A DNA stretch of 64,000 nucleotides from Myxococcales bacterium (GCA_016706225.1 JADJKB010000022.1:806001-870000), one strand, 5' to 3'; positions 44,608-56,033 are shown, counted from the stretch's first letter. Notes: generated by a model not told the origin, from the letters alone. Made by a program: numbers and translations.

Positions 44608-47600
44608 CTAACGCACACAGCGGAAGCCCCAACGACGCCCGAGTCGACCACGCTCTTGGAGCACCATCGGGATCGGCTCCTGCCCGTTGGCTCGCGCTCC
44701 GAGCTCCGCGCGGGTCACCCGCGCCGGAACGTCGGTGTCCGCTTCCGCGCTCAGTACTTGTACGCAGAGTCCCTCGGGCTGGAGCAAGAGCTTTGCTTGA
44801 AGGTCACGCGAGCGGATCGCGTCGGCGCTCTGCAAGTAGTCGACATAGGGTTCGACCGGAGGTTCGCCGACGAGCAACCAGCCCTCGGCCCCCGGCGCAC
44901 AGACCGGCGGTGTTTGCCCCAAGGTCTTCGGCTCGACCTGCACGACGTCCAGCGCCTCACCGCTGGTGGCGTCCACCGAATACACGAACCACGACGTCCC
45001 CGCACCGCGCGTGCGCCGAGCTTCCACCCAGATCCCAACCGCGTCGCTGCGCGCGTTGCGCACCAGGTTCACCATCAGCGTCGTGTTCGGACGCCAGCCA
45101 CTCGCCATCGGATAGTCGCGCACCTGCGCGACTCGACCCGCGTCGACCTTGAACAGTCGAAACGTGCTGTTGGCAATGTAGGAACCCAGGTACCAGGTGC
45201 TGCCCACCTTCACCACGCCGGACAGCTGATAAAGGCCCCATTTTGCCGCGTCGAGCACCGCCACGACACCCCGGCCTTCTTCGAACAGATAGAGCTCGGT
45301 CGTGCCGCGTGCATTGACCAACATCGCCGCAGAGCGGCCCGAGGGCTCGAGCACCGGTGACCACGCGCTCGGCTGATTGTAGTCACGATTGAAGACCTGT
45401 GACGCACCGATCGCGTCGTTCCAGGGAGAGCGCACCGTGGCGGAGGACCAGACGGCGTTCTTCAACGCGTACGGATCGTAAGCGCGCAGCAGAAAATTGC
45501 CGACGCGATCCCAGGCAGCACCGCGCGCACCCCAGACGTAGCCGCGCACCTGCGCGCCGAGGTTCTCGGTGCCGAGATCGAAGCCGAGCTCGGCTGGTTT
45601 CTTCGTCGGAGCGGCCGTGCCCTTGAACGAGATCCACTCGCTGCTCTTGAGCTCGTCCGGCGAGGGCGCCGTGGTCGCAGGCATGCCCCAGCGAGGACGC
45701 CCCCAGGCGCCACCGACCATGCCTACCTCCTCGTCCGGCGCGGCGCCCTTCTTCTCGGGTTTGGGTGCGAGCCCTGCCATCTCTCCGGTGGGTGCACAGG
45801 TGAGATTCCAGCGCCCACCTTTGGCCGACGGGAGGCGCGAGAACTTCGGCGTATCGACGACCTCGACGTCATCCTTCTCGGTTCGCCCGCGCCAGCCTAC
45901 TCGCATCCAAGCGCCCGCGACACAACCGACGCGCGAGCAGCCACGCTCGGCGGACAGCGAAGCCTTGGCACGCGCCACCGGATCGGCGGTGTCCGACGGC
46001 AGATCGAGATCGCTCCAGGTGAAACCCCCATCGATGGTCTCGGTGGCACTGCCACCGCGCCCGAGCACGAGCGCCAGATCGGTCGAGACCAACGCACGGT
46101 CGATGTCACTCTCGATGCGTCCGACGTGTACTGCCCCGTCCAGATCGACGCGCACGCCGACAAAAGGCCCCGCGGCAACCACCCACCCCGACAGCTGCTT
46201 CTTCCACTTGGCCTTGGCCGCGGGCGCCTTGGCCGCGGGCGCCTTGCTCTTCTCCGCGCCCGGCGCGTTCTTGCCCTTCTTGCGCAGCACCTTGGGGGGG
46301 GCGGGCACACTGCTCGGCGCCGCTCCTCCTCCTGCCGCGTCCCGCTCGACGAACCCTTCCAGCCACAGGCCCTTCTTCAGCATTGCGAGGCTGGCAACAT
46401 CGTCCTTCGGCAACTTGAGCCGGACGGTCTTCGCGCTGCCGTCGGCCGCAACGACCGTCAACGTGCCGGGTGCACCCAGGCGCGGAGGCACGAGCACGGC
46501 GGTACCCCCGTCGGACAACGCCACCAGGCGCTCGACGCCCAGATCACCGCGCACACGCATTTCACTCTCGCGACCGCCACGCGTACGGATGCAATACGCG
46601 CCGACTGCACCCGCGGATTTTCCCTTGCACGGACCGCGTACGACCAGCGCACCGTTGCCGCTCGGTGCGACGAAGCGCGGCTCCTCGAAACGCATCACTG
46701 GCTCGAGCGAGAGCGGCTTCTTGAACGCGTACACCGTGGTCGCTCCCTGCTCCTGACCACAGACGAAACCGAAACCCTCACCCAAGGGCACACCCGTGCA
46801 GCTCGCGCCGGCGGGAAACGCCTGCTCCTTGAAGTCGAGCAGGCGCCCATCGCTGAGCCGGACCCGCCCGAGCACGCCGTCCTTGGCCACGATCGCCGTG
46901 TCGGCGGTGTCGGGCATACCGTGCAAGATCGCCTCGCGCAGTGGCAGCCTCCCGAGCGGGCCAGCCGCAGTGGGAGGCGGTGGCTCCGGCGGGGTCGGCA
47001 CACTGGCGGTTGGCGCGCCCACACCTCGGCGGCCGGCTCCGACGAAGGCTGCGTCGTCGTCATTGGCCTGCACGCGCTTGCGCAGTCGCCCCGACGGGTC
47101 CAGCACGAAGCGACCTTGGGCCGTGTTGATCGCGATCTCACCGCGCTCGAGGAAGACACCGTAGCTCTGCGAGAGACCCAGCGGGCGCCAGCTCGCGCCC
47201 GCGTCGAAGGTCGCGAGCACCCCGCGAAAGGGAACCTCGACGACCGCCAGCCAGGCGTCCGCGAACGCCATGCCCGAGTAGGCGGGCGACGGCGGCAGTG
47301 GGCCCAGATCGGTGGGGCTGCCCGTGTCTGGATCGAGCGCCACCACGTCGAAAGAGCGCTGGTCCTGGAGGTAGATGCGATCGAAGCCGTCCACCACGCG
47401 CTCGACGTCGAAGTCGACGTTGGCGAACGGCGTCAAATCGTCGGTCCAACCGCTCGACTTCCAGACATGGGTCGAGCCCGAGCCGGACGCGTAGAAGATG
47501 AAACCCGCGCCCAACCGAGCCGGCAGTCGCAGCGCCCGCACCTGCTTGCCCGCGGGAAAAGTCTGTCGGCTGCGATCGAGCGAACCGTCGGGCCTCGCTA

Positions 47601-47832
47601 GCACTCGCATGCCGCGCGAGATGAAGCGGGTCGTGCCGTCGGGATCGTTCTCGACCAACGACGCCGACGCATCCGGCAGCGCCACGACACGAGCCGGAGT
47701 GACCACTCGGACGGGCGGCATCGCGGAGCCCCGGCCACTGAGCGCGTCTGCGCCACCGCCGCTCGAGTGGGCGCACGCGACTACCCCGATTGCCGTGCAG
47801 GCAAGCGAGGGAAGAACGCGCCGGAAAAGCAT
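44608..47832 (-). CDS. Large lipoprotein with Asp-box (sialidase-type) repeats
   Basis: The start is ATG 47832, giving 1,074 aa; the lipobox is GVVAC (Cys20). At least two Asp-box (BNR) motifs are seen (FDAGASWRPL near 205-220 and TIDGGFTWSDL near 625), marking a beta-propeller-like surface fold. A basic Ala/Lys/Pro linker (AAKAPAAKAKW repeat region, about 540-555) divides the protein. No catalytic residues can be assigned. It may bind carbohydrate or a partner on the cell surface. It is followed by the 324-bp non-coding stretch. Confidence 0.72.
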   Translation of the reverse strand: MLFRRVLPSLACTAIGVVACAHSSGGGADALSGRGSAMPPVRVVTPARVVALPDASASLVENDPDGTTRFISRGMRVLARPDGSLDRSRQTFPAGKQVRALRLPARLGAGFIFYASGSGSTHVWKSSGWTDDLTPFANVDFDVERVVDGFDRIYLQDQRSFDVVALDPDTGSPTDLGPLPPSPAYSGMAFADAWLAVVEVPFRGVLATFDAGASWRPLGLSQSYGVFLERGEIAINTAQGRFVLDPSGRLRKRVQANDDDAAFVGAGRRGVGAPTASVPTPPEPPPPTAAGPLGRLPLREAILHGMPDTADTAIVAKDGVLGRVRLSDGRLLDFKEQAFPAGASCTGVPLGEGFGFVCGQEQGATTVYAFKKPLSLEPVMRFEEPRFVAPSGNGALVVRGPCKGKSAGAVGAYCIRTRGGRESEMRVRGDLGVERLVALSDGGTAVLVPPRLGAPGTLTVVAADGSAKTVRLKLPKDDVASLAMLKKGLWLEGFVERDAAGGGAAPSSVPAPPKVLRKKGKNAPGAEKSKAPAAKAPAAKAKWKKQLSGWVVAAGPFVGVRVDLDGAVHVGRIESDIDRALVSTDLALVLGRGGSATETIDGGFTWSDLDLPSDTADPVARAKASLSAERGCSRVGCVAGAWMRVGWRGRTEKDDVEVVDTPKFSRLPSAKGGRWNLTCAPTGEMAGLAPKPEKKGAAPDEEVGMVGGAWGRPRWGMPATTAPSPDELKSSEWISFKGTAAPTKKPAELGFDLGTENLGAQVRGYVWGARGAAWDRVGNFLLRAYDPYALKNAVWSSATVRSPWNDAIGASQVFNRDYNQPSAWSPVLEPSGRSAAMLVNARGTTELYLFEEGRGVVAVLDAAKWGLYQLSGVVKVGSTWYLGSYIANSTFRLFKVDAGRVAQVRDYPMASGWRPNTTLMVNLVRNARSDAVGIWVEARRTRGAGTSWFVYSVDATSGEALDVVQVEPKTLGQTPPVCAPGAEGWLLVGEPPVEPYVDYLQSADAIRSRDLQAKLLLQPEGLCVQVLSAEADTDVPARVTRAELGARANGQEPIPMVLQERGRLGRRWGFRCVR

Positions 47833-48010
47833 CGCGGCCCGAGCGTAGCAGATCGACCGCGAACAGCGGACCCCGGCCCAGCCGGAAAAACTCCGCTGAA
47901 TGGTCGCCGGAAGGCGCACTCTGAGCTACGTTCCGGGCGCGGCGCAGGGCGCCGGACCACTCCGGCCGGCTAGGCCGGCAGGTCACGGCCCGCGCTCATG
48001 GAGAAGCACG

Positions 48011-49012
48011 ATGAGCATGGTAGTGGCAGTGGTCGGTGCAACGGGTGCAGTCGGACGCGAGATGCTCCGCACGCTGGAGCGACGCGACTTTCACGCGGAC
48101 CGCGTGGTGGCTCTGGCTTCGGGCAAGTCCGCCGGCATGAAGCTGCCGTTTCGCGGCGCTGAGCTCACGGTCGAGGAGCTCACTCCCAAGTCGTTCGACG
48201 GCGTGAAGATCGCCCTGTTCAGCGCCGGTGCCTCGGTATCCCGCGAGTTCGGACCCATTGCTGCCGCGGCCGGCGCCGTCGTCATCGACAACTCGAGCGC
48301 GTGGCGCATGGACGCCGAGGTTCCGTTGGTCGTGCCGGAGGTGAACCCGCAGGCGGTCATGCACCGGAAGAAGGGCATCATCGCGAACCCGAACTGCAGC
48401 ACCATTCAGCTGGTGGTTGCCCTCAAGCCACTGCATGACGAAGCGCACATCAAGCACATCATCGTCAGCACCTACCAGGCAACGAGCGGCAAGGGGCACG
48501 CAGCGGTCGCGGAGCTCGAGGCGCAGATCGCCGCCATCGGGGCCGGGAAACAACCCGAGGCCAAGGTGTTCCCGTCGCAGATGGCGATGAACGTGCTCTC
48601 GGACTGGAAGGCCGGCGAGAACGGCTACAGCGAAGAGGAGCTGAAGCTGGTCAACGAGACGCGCAAGATCATGGGCGATGCCGAGATCGGCGTGACCCCG
48701 ACCTGTGTGCGAGTGCCGGTGGTGACGGGCCACAGTGAGAGTGTTCACGTGCAGTTCCGGCGGCCGTTGACCGCCGCGCGCGCGCGGGAGCTCTTGCGCA
48801 ACGCCCCGGGAGTAGAGCTGGTGGACGACGGCGACTACGCCCCGGGCAAGGAGCCACAGCCGCTCCACTCGGCCAACACCGACCCGGTCTACGTCGGTCG
48901 CATTCGTGACGATCTGGCGGTGCCGGGCGCGCTGAATCTGTGGATCGTTGCCGACAACCTGCGCAAGGGCGCGGCGCTCAACGCCGTGCAGATCGCCGAG
49001 CTCATCGCATGA
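48011..49012 (+). CDS. asd: Aspartate-semialdehyde dehydrogenase
   Basis: The start is ATG 48011 (MSMVVAVVGATGAVG), with GGAGAAG 4 nt upstream, giving 333 aa. It has the NADP-binding GATGAVG motif, the active-site Cys129 in ANPNCSTIQ, the VIDNSSAWRMD region and the late GHSESVHVQF motif containing a catalytic His. It makes aspartate semialdehyde for lysine, threonine and methionine synthesis. Its stop overlaps the thyX start by 4 nt (ATGA), coupling the two. Confidence 0.96.
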   Translation: MSMVVAVVGATGAVGREMLRTLERRDFHADRVVALASGKSAGMKLPFRGAELTVEELTPKSFDGVKIALFSAGASVSREFGPIAAAAGAVVIDNSSAWRMDAEVPLVVPEVNPQAVMHRKKGIIANPNCSTIQLVVALKPLHDEAHIKHIIVSTYQATSGKGHAAVAELEAQIAAIGAGKQPEAKVFPSQMAMNVLSDWKAGENGYSEEELKLVNETRKIMGDAEIGVTPTCVRVPVVTGHSESVHVQFRRPLTAARARELLRNAPGVELVDDGDYAPGKEPQPLHSANTDPVYVGRIRDDLAVPGALNLWIVADNLRKGAALNAVQIAELIA

Positions 49013-51423
49013 CCGAGTCTCGCCGCCCCAGCTCCCCCGGCGCCGAGGAGATCCTCGGCCTCTACTTCCCGGTGCTCGATCACGGCTTCGTCTCGCTGGT
49101 CGATTACATGGGCACCGACGAGTGCATCGAACGCGCGGCCCGCGTGAGCTACGGCTACGGCACCCGCAAGGCGCAGCTCACCCGAGGCCTGTTGCGCTAC
49201 CTGCGCCGCCACCTGCACACCACCCCGACCGAGATGGTCGAGCTCAAATTCCACTGTTGCATGCCGATGTTCGTGGCGCGGCAGTGGATCCGGCACAGAA
49301 CGGCCTGCCTGGCCGGCGACGCCCAGCTGTATTTCGACCTTCCCGGCGCCCAGCTGCGCGGCGGACGACAGCGACACAACGTGGCGATCGCCGACTTCCA
49401 CCGCATGTGGACGACGGGAACGGAACACCCCATCGCCAAGAAGAAGCCGCTCTTCGTGAGCCGGATCGATGCCGAGTCGGAGTACACGATTCCGGAGCTC
49501 GCGCGGCTGGTCGAGCGGCGCGAGGAGACTCTGCGAGAGTACGTTCGCAGCGGCGCGCTCGACTCGCGGAGGGGCGCGCCGGCTTCCCGCGAGGCGCCCG
49601 CCACCACTTCGGCTGTTCCCCTCCCGGGACCTCCGGGGGTCGTCACGAAGCGCGTCACCCTGGTTTCTGGTCGCGCTTGGCACGCCTTTGCCCTGCGGCA
49701 ACCGACGGCGAAGGTCCCGATGCGCGAGCGCCTCTCGAAGATGCGCCTTCGCAGCTGCGATGAGAAGACCGGGGAGATCATCCACACCCAGATCGTCGAT
49801 GTCTGGGAGAGCGGGGTGAAGCCGGTGTTCCGCGTGACGCTGGAAAACGGATACTCCCTCGAGATGTCGAAGGACCATCGGTGCCTCACCGAGCGTGGTT
49901 GGCTGACGTTGGAGCAAGCGACCGGCCTCCAGCTGTCGGAGCGCGGGTCGGTGAGCTGGAGGCAGGAGGCGCCCGCATTCTCGGTCAACGGAGCACCGGC
50001 GTATCGCGATCGCGAGTGGCTCGGCGCGCAGCGCGCGGCCGGGCTCAGCGTCGACGAGATCGCCCAGAAGGCCGGGATTTCTTACCACTCGATTCGCAAG
50101 TATCTGAAGCTGTTTGGTCTTGGATTCACGGCTGGAGAAAAGGCACGCCTGTCCGGGCTCACGCAGCGCGGGCAGAGGCGCACGTCAACCAAACCCAGGA
50201 CGCTGAGCCCGGAGCATCTCGCCACCATTCGTCGCGCCCGATCGGGGACCGCCTCCAACTTCTGGAAAGGCGGGACATCGACCGAGCGCGAGAGCATCGG
50301 ACGCTGGACGACTCAGGCGGCCGCACGCGTGCACGCGCGGTTCGGGTACGCCTGTGCCGTCTGCGCCGCCAAAGGCCGACTCCACGCCCACCACGTCGAT
50401 CCGGTTTGGCACAACCCGTCGCGCGCGCGCGACGAGCAAAATCTCATCTCCCTCTGCAGGCAGTGCCACGACCGCTTGCACGCCGACAACCTCGAGCTCG
50501 CGCTGCTCGAGGCCGTCGCGTCGGGTTCCAGACTAGAGGGCTTCTGGAGCGGACGCGAGAGGCAACCTCGTCCGAAGGCCAAGCGCGGCCCGGCAACGAC
50601 TCGCCTGGTGCGACGTTTCTCCAAGGTCGCTCGCATCGAATACGTGGGGCAACAGATGACCTACGACCTCGAGGTCGCCGGTCCCTACCACAACTTCGTC
50701 GCCAACGGCTTCGTCGTCCACAACAGCGTGAACGAGTACAGCGGGCGGTACTCACTCATGCCGATGCTGTTCTACACACCCAGCGAAGCGCAGCTTCAGA
50801 CCCAGAGCGCCCAGAACAACCAGGGGCGCAGCGGGCAGAGTGTGCCGACGGAGCAGTACCAGGAGGCCATCACACGCTGGAACGAGATCCGGCGCCTGTC
50901 ACAGTCGGCCTACGAGTGGATGACCAACGAGGAGATCGCGCGGGAGCTGGCCCGCATCGATCTGCCGCTTTCGACCTACACGCAGTGGTACTGGAAGATC
51001 GATCTGCACAACCTGCAGCACTTCCTCAAGCTACGAGTGGACACCCACGCTCAGTGGGAGATCCAGGAGTACGGGCGTGTGATGGCCGGCATGCTCAAGA
51101 AGCTCGCGCCGCACTCGTACGAAGCGTGGATCGACTACGACGTGTGTGGCGCGCGCATGAGCCGGATGGAGCTCGACGCACTTCGCAAGCTCGTGGAGGA
51201 AAGCGAGCAGGGACTTTCGGCGCGTGCGGACGCGCGCCTCGACACGGCGGCACTGGAAGCGGTTGGGCTGTCGAAGCGCGAGCTCACGGAGCTGCGGGCC
51301 AAGCTCGCGCCAGCAACGCGCCCAGACTTCGAGCTCGACCTGTCCCAGGCTCGCTCCGCGGAGCACTTCGCCGAACGCATGAACGCCGCGGTGCCGAAGG
51401 TCGAACGCGCACCGACGGAGTGA
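49009..51423 (+). CDS. thyX: Flavin-dependent thymidylate synthase ThyX interrupted by an intein
   Basis: The 804-aa precursor starts at ATG 49009. Residues 1-99 are the N-extein, ending RQWIRHRTA, and residues 573-804 are the C-extein, beginning SVNEYSGRYS; joined, they restore the signature RHRTASVNEYSGRYS. The 473-aa intein (100-572) lies between. After splicing, ThyX is 331 aa, with a C-terminal extension (about residues 700-804) longer than usual, rich in Glu/Arg helices. ThyX methylates dUMP using FAD and folate, so splicing should be essential unless a ThyA exists elsewhere. It is cotranscribed with asd. Confidence 0.95.
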   Translation: MTESRRPSSPGAEEILGLYFPVLDHGFVSLVDYMGTDECIERAARVSYGYGTRKAQLTRGLLRYLRRHLHTTPTEMVELKFHCCMPMFVARQWIRHRTACLAGDAQLYFDLPGAQLRGGRQRHNVAIADFHRMWTTGTEHPIAKKKPLFVSRIDAESEYTIPELARLVERREETLREYVRSGALDSRRGAPASREAPATTSAVPLPGPPGVVTKRVTLVSGRAWHAFALRQPTAKVPMRERLSKMRLRSCDEKTGEIIHTQIVDVWESGVKPVFRVTLENGYSLEMSKDHRCLTERGWLTLEQATGLQLSERGSVSWRQEAPAFSVNGAPAYRDREWLGAQRAAGLSVDEIAQKAGISYHSIRKYLKLFGLGFTAGEKARLSGLTQRGQRRTSTKPRTLSPEHLATIRRARSGTASNFWKGGTSTERESIGRWTTQAAARVHARFGYACAVCAAKGRLHAHHVDPVWHNPSRARDEQNLISLCRQCHDRLHADNLELALLEAVASGSRLEGFWSGRERQPRPKAKRGPATTRLVRRFSKVARIEYVGQQMTYDLEVAGPYHNFVANGFVVHNSVNEYSGRYSLMPMLFYTPSEAQLQTQSAQNNQGRSGQSVPTEQYQEAITRWNEIRRLSQSAYEWMTNEEIARELARIDLPLSTYTQWYWKIDLHNLQHFLKLRVDTHAQWEIQEYGRVMAGMLKKLAPHSYEAWIDYDVCGARMSRMELDALRKLVEESEQGLSARADARLDTAALEAVGLSKRELTELRAKLAPATRPDFELDLSQARSAEHFAERMNAAVPKVERAPTE
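49306..50724 (+). mobile_element. Intein with HNH homing endonuclease in ThyX
   Basis: Intein residue 1 is Cys100 (block A CLAGDAQLYF) and the last is Asn572 (VVHN), with Ser573 as the +1 nucleophile. Block B is EMSKDHRCLTERGW (about 285-298), and block F/G is YDLEVAGPYHNFVANGFVVHN-like at 552-572. An HNH nuclease is visible: Cys449/Cys452, His461/His462, Asn478 and Cys483/Cys486/His487. Two helix-turn-helix-like segments are also present, YTIPELARLVERREETLREY (159-178) and LSVDEIAQKAGISYHSIRKY (346-365). All splicing residues look intact, and the nuclease motif is complete, so the element may still home. Confidence 0.92.
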
Positions 51424-51429
51424 CGACGT

Positions 51430-52344
51430 TCAGCCGTCGGGCTCCGGCCGATCGAGCGCTTGATCCTCGAACGAACGCGGGTCCTCCAGCGGCTCGAGGT
51501 GGGTCAACACGTGTACGTTGGGGACCGCCGCGCGGATGTCCTTCTCGATCTCCTCGAGCAGCTGGTGACCTCGCTCGACGCTCCAGTCGCCCGGCACCAG
51601 CACGTGCAGCGACACGAACCGCCGCGCGCCGGCCTGGCGGGTGCGAAGCGCGTGAAACTCGAGCTCGGGTCCCGCGTAGCGGTCCAGCACCGTGCGCAGC
51701 GCCTGCTGCTCTTCGGGCACCAGCGCCACATCGAGCAGCCCGCGCGCGGAACGCTGGATCAACATGACGCCGGAGCGAACGATGTTGAGGGCAACGAGGA
51801 TGGCCACGATCGGGTCGAGGCGCTGATAGCCCGTGACCGCCACCAGCCCAACCCCAATCAGCACACCCGCCGAGGTCCAGACATCGGTCATCAGGTGATG
51901 CCCATCCGCCTCGAGCGCGATCGAGTGGTGTCGTTTGCCAACGACGAGCAGCACTCGCGCGACCGCCAGGTTGATCAGCGACGCAGCCAGCGACACGACG
52001 AGTCCGAACTCGAGTTTCTCGATGGGCGCGGGTTCGAGCAGGCGCTCCACCGCAGCAAAGGCGATGGCCGCGGCCGCCACCAGGATCAGCGCGCCCTCGA
52101 CGCCGCTCGCGAAGTACTCCGCCTTGCTGTAGCCGTAGGCGTGCTCCTCGTCCGCGGGTTTGGCCGCGAGCGTGAGCATCCACAGCGCGGTGATCGCAGC
52201 GATCAGGTTGACGACCGACTCGGCGGCATCAGAGAGCAGCCCCACCGAACCCGTCAGGCGCCAGGCCGCCATCTTCAGCGCGATGGTCGCGATCGCCGCG
52301 GCGATCGACAGCCAGGCGTAGCGGGCGAGCTTCGGGGTCGACAT
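51430..52344 (-). CDS. Cation diffusion facilitator (CDF) transporter
   Basis: The start is ATG 52344 (MSTPKLARYAW; ATG 52368 is possible), giving 304 aa. Six hydrophobic helices are seen. The site-A positions are E42 and N46 (SDAAESVVN) in helix 2 and H150 and D154 in ADGHHLMTDVWTS in helix 5; the ExxxN version is a known subgroup of CDFs. The C-terminal cytoplasmic domain (about 210-304) has the usual ferredoxin-like fold (RRFVSLHVLVPGDWSVERGH). It exports Zn2+, Fe2+ or similar ions by proton antiport. Its stop is 6 nt from the convergent thyX stop. Confidence 0.88.
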   Translation of the reverse strand: MSTPKLARYAWLSIAAAIATIALKMAAWRLTGSVGLLSDAAESVVNLIAAITALWMLTLAAKPADEEHAYGYSKAEYFASGVEGALILVAAAAIAFAAVERLLEPAPIEKLEFGLVVSLAASLINLAVARVLLVVGKRHHSIALEADGHHLMTDVWTSAGVLIGVGLVAVTGYQRLDPIVAILVALNIVRSGVMLIQRSARGLLDVALVPEEQQALRTVLDRYAGPELEFHALRTRQAGARRFVSLHVLVPGDWSVERGHQLLEEIEKDIRAAVPNVHVLTHLEPLEDPRSFEDQALDRPEPDG

Positions 52345-52626
52345 GATCGTCGGACTCGGCGAGAGCATAGTCTCGCAGGAGGGCGCTGAACGCTCGTCGA
52401 GCGCGGCCGAAGTCGATCGCCGGCGGCTCACGTGCGCCCAGGGTCACAGGGCTCTCGACGGGCGGTTGCGCGGGCGGGTCACCTTGCCAATGGCCACAAA
52501 TCGCGCTATCTAACCGCCGCTCACGATTCGTATGGCCGTCTCGGCCAGTGACGCCTGGGCAACCGGCGCTCCCGAAATTGTGACGCAAGCGGCAAATAGG
52601 CCGCCAGAAAGCGTGTTTTTTACTTC

Positions 52627-54144
<1,518 letters not shown>

Positions 54145-54158
54145 GTTGACCCTGCGCG

Positions 54159-54191
54159 CCAAACCCTTGGCCTCCGACGCCAGGGGCTTGG
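54159..54191. terminator. Stem-loop after the DEAD-box helicase
   Basis: ccaaacccttggc at 54159-54171 pairs with gccaggggcttgg at 54179-54191 (one mismatch and one G-U pair), with a 7-nt loop. It lies 15 nt after the stop and upstream of the next gene. No strong U-run follows, so confidence is modest. Confidence 0.5.
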
Positions 54192-54242
54192 TCGGAGGAA
54201 TTTGCTGAATTCGGCTGAGGTAACACTCGGCCGGAGGTCAGC

Positions 54243-55439
54243 ATGTTCAGGCGTTTCTCGAAGCTCGCCACGTTCGTATTCCTGTCACTGGGTCCGTGCG
54301 CCTGCGGAGGCTCGGACGACGCGGGCCCTGCGGGTGGAAGCGGAGGCGCAGCCAGCGGCGGGAACGCCGCCACGGGTGCCTCGCCAAGCGGCGGCAGCGC
54401 CGGTGCAAACACCGGCGGCGTCACCAACACGGGAGGCGGCGCGGGCGCAAACATCGGCGGCGCTGCAGGCAGCGGCGGAAGTGCCGGTGCAAACACCGGC
54501 GGCGCTGCAGGCGTCGGCGGTGCAGCTACCGGCGGTGCAGGCAGCGGCGGCGCGCCGAGCTACACGACCATCGACCTGCTCGCGAACCAGAAGTACCCGG
54601 CTCGCGTGGCAGTCGACGCAAACAACGTCTACTGGAGCAGCGCCGAGCTGCCCACGGACTCGACGCTCGGTGGGCTCTGGCGTCTGCCCAAGCAGGGCGG
54701 GACCCCGGAGCTACTTCACTCCGGGAATGGCATGGTGGACTTCACCCTGGATGGCTCGAGTCTCTACACGATGCAGGGCGCATTCTTCGCCGACGTGATC
54801 TCGGTCTCGATTTCAACCAAGGCCGTGAAGGTCCTGGCGAACCAGGTCGGCGCCAGTCGGGTCGCGACCGACTCGACGCACCTCTACTGGATCGGAACCA
54901 ACTCGAAGGACCTGATGCGCGTGCCCAAGGCCGGAGGAACGAGCCAGGTACTGACGACCACGCTCTCGCAACCGCGGGCGCTCGCCGTCGATGCAAGCTA
55001 CGTCTACGTCTCCAACGATTTCGGCGGCGCACTGCTGCGCTTTCCCAAGACCGGAGGCGCAGCGACCCCGTTGTTCACGGCGCCGAGCGGCTCGGGAGAA
55101 ATCGACCTGATCGAGGTCGGTCCGTCCGCGCTCTACTGGGAGACGTCCGGGTCGTACACAAAACCTGGCGTCGTCTACGAGCTCACCAACGGGCAGAGTC
55201 AGCCGAAAACGCTGGCTGGGACCAACGATGTACTCTGGTTCGCGCTCGACGCGGCAAACCTCTACGTTGCGACGAACGTCTCCCAGAATGCCGCGGCCGT
55301 GAGCGCGCGCCCCTTGTCGGGCGCCGCGTGGAACAACGTGGCGCTCCTCGAGAACAAACCCTCGACCTTCGTCGTCGACGCGACGCACGTGTACTTCACC
55401 AGCTACAAGGCCGGGGTGGTGGCGCGCGTACCGAAGTGA
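54243..55439 (+). CDS. Gly-linker lipoprotein with beta-propeller-like domain
   Basis: This 398-aa protein starts at ATG 54243 with GGAGG (54233-54237) 5 nt upstream. A signal peptide leads to a Cys near residue 19-21 (PCACGG), a likely lipoprotein site. A Gly/Ala/Asn linker (about 24-105) repeats GGSAGANTGGAAG-like units. The rest consists of repeats with xVAVDxxxVYW and xLxRxPKxGG strands (PARVAVDANNVYWSS; SRVATDSTHLYWIG; PRALAVDASYVYVSN), a six-bladed-type propeller as in many myxobacterial lipoproteins. Ligand unknown. Confidence 0.85.
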   Translation: MFRRFSKLATFVFLSLGPCACGGSDDAGPAGGSGGAASGGNAATGASPSGGSAGANTGGVTNTGGGAGANIGGAAGSGGSAGANTGGAAGVGGAATGGAGSGGAPSYTTIDLLANQKYPARVAVDANNVYWSSAELPTDSTLGGLWRLPKQGGTPELLHSGNGMVDFTLDGSSLYTMQGAFFADVISVSISTKAVKVLANQVGASRVATDSTHLYWIGTNSKDLMRVPKAGGTSQVLTTTLSQPRALAVDASYVYVSNDFGGALLRFPKTGGAATPLFTAPSGSGEIDLIEVGPSALYWETSGSYTKPGVVYELTNGQSQPKTLAGTNDVLWFALDAANLYVATNVSQNAAAVSARPLSGAAWNNVALLENKPSTFVVDATHVYFTSYKAGVVARVPK

Positions 55440-55511
55440 GGCGCGTCGGGCGCGAGCTCAGCCGCGGTCTCTGCCGCCACCACGGTTCGAGGCCGACACG
55501 CGCGGCTCGAG

Positions 55512-56033
55512 CTACAGCGAGGGCGAGTCGTCCAGGTCCAGCTCGAGCTCCACGCTCGCGCTCGGGGGCAGCTTTGCGATGGCCTCTTGTACCATGCGAA
55601 CGTGCTCGGTCTCCTCGTCCCGCAGCTCGGTGAACAGCGCGCGGATCTCGGCGTCGCTGATGTGCTCGAGGGCCTGGTCGTAGAAGTCGTAGGCCTTCTG
55701 TTCCGAGGACAGCGCGACCTGGAAGGCCTGCAGTGTGGACATCGTGGAGCGAGGGGCACCCATGTCTGGTGCCTCGACGTCGAACAGATCGTCCAGCGTG
55801 ACCCGCGCAGGGGTGACCCCGAACAGAGCCTTGCGCCGCTCGGCGAGCTGCTGACCGTGTTTGGCCTCGTTCTCGGCCATCGATGCAAAGACCGAGGCCG
55901 GGTTGTTCGTGCCACCCTGGCCGAGCTGCGCGGCGAACATCTTGTAGCGCCGGTAGGCCTCGAGCTCGATGAGGGTTGCGAGATCGAGAGCGTCCATCAG
56001 GCTGAGGGTGGCGTAGTCGAGACGTGTGGACAT
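55512..56033 (-). CDS. Ferritin-like (rubrerythrin-type) protein
   Basis: The start is ATG 56033 (MSTRLDYATLS), giving 173 aa. Two helical pairs carry iron-ligand motifs: ENEAKHGQQL (ExxxxH-like) and LRDEETEHVRMVQ (EExxH), plus ELEAYRRY near residue 20. This matches the ferritin-like diiron fold of rubrerythrin-related proteins, which act in peroxide or iron handling. No rubredoxin Cys motif is present. It lies in the same direction as the ketosynthase upstream, 148 nt away, so a shared message is possible but not compelled. Confidence 0.82.
   Translation of the reverse strand: MSTRLDYATLSLMDALDLATLIELEAYRRYKMFAAQLGQGGTNNPASVFASMAENEAKHGQQLAERRKALFGVTPARVTLDDLFDVEAPDMGAPRSTMSTLQAFQVALSSEQKAYDFYDQALEHISDAEIRALFTELRDEETEHVRMVQEAIAKLPPSASVELELDLDDSPSL

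Noticed and set aside
49881..51767. Long plus-strand frame overlapping thyX in another register
   Set aside because: Its product is Arg/Ala/Pro-rich with no domain, while the thyX frame has intein and ThyX motifs throughout.
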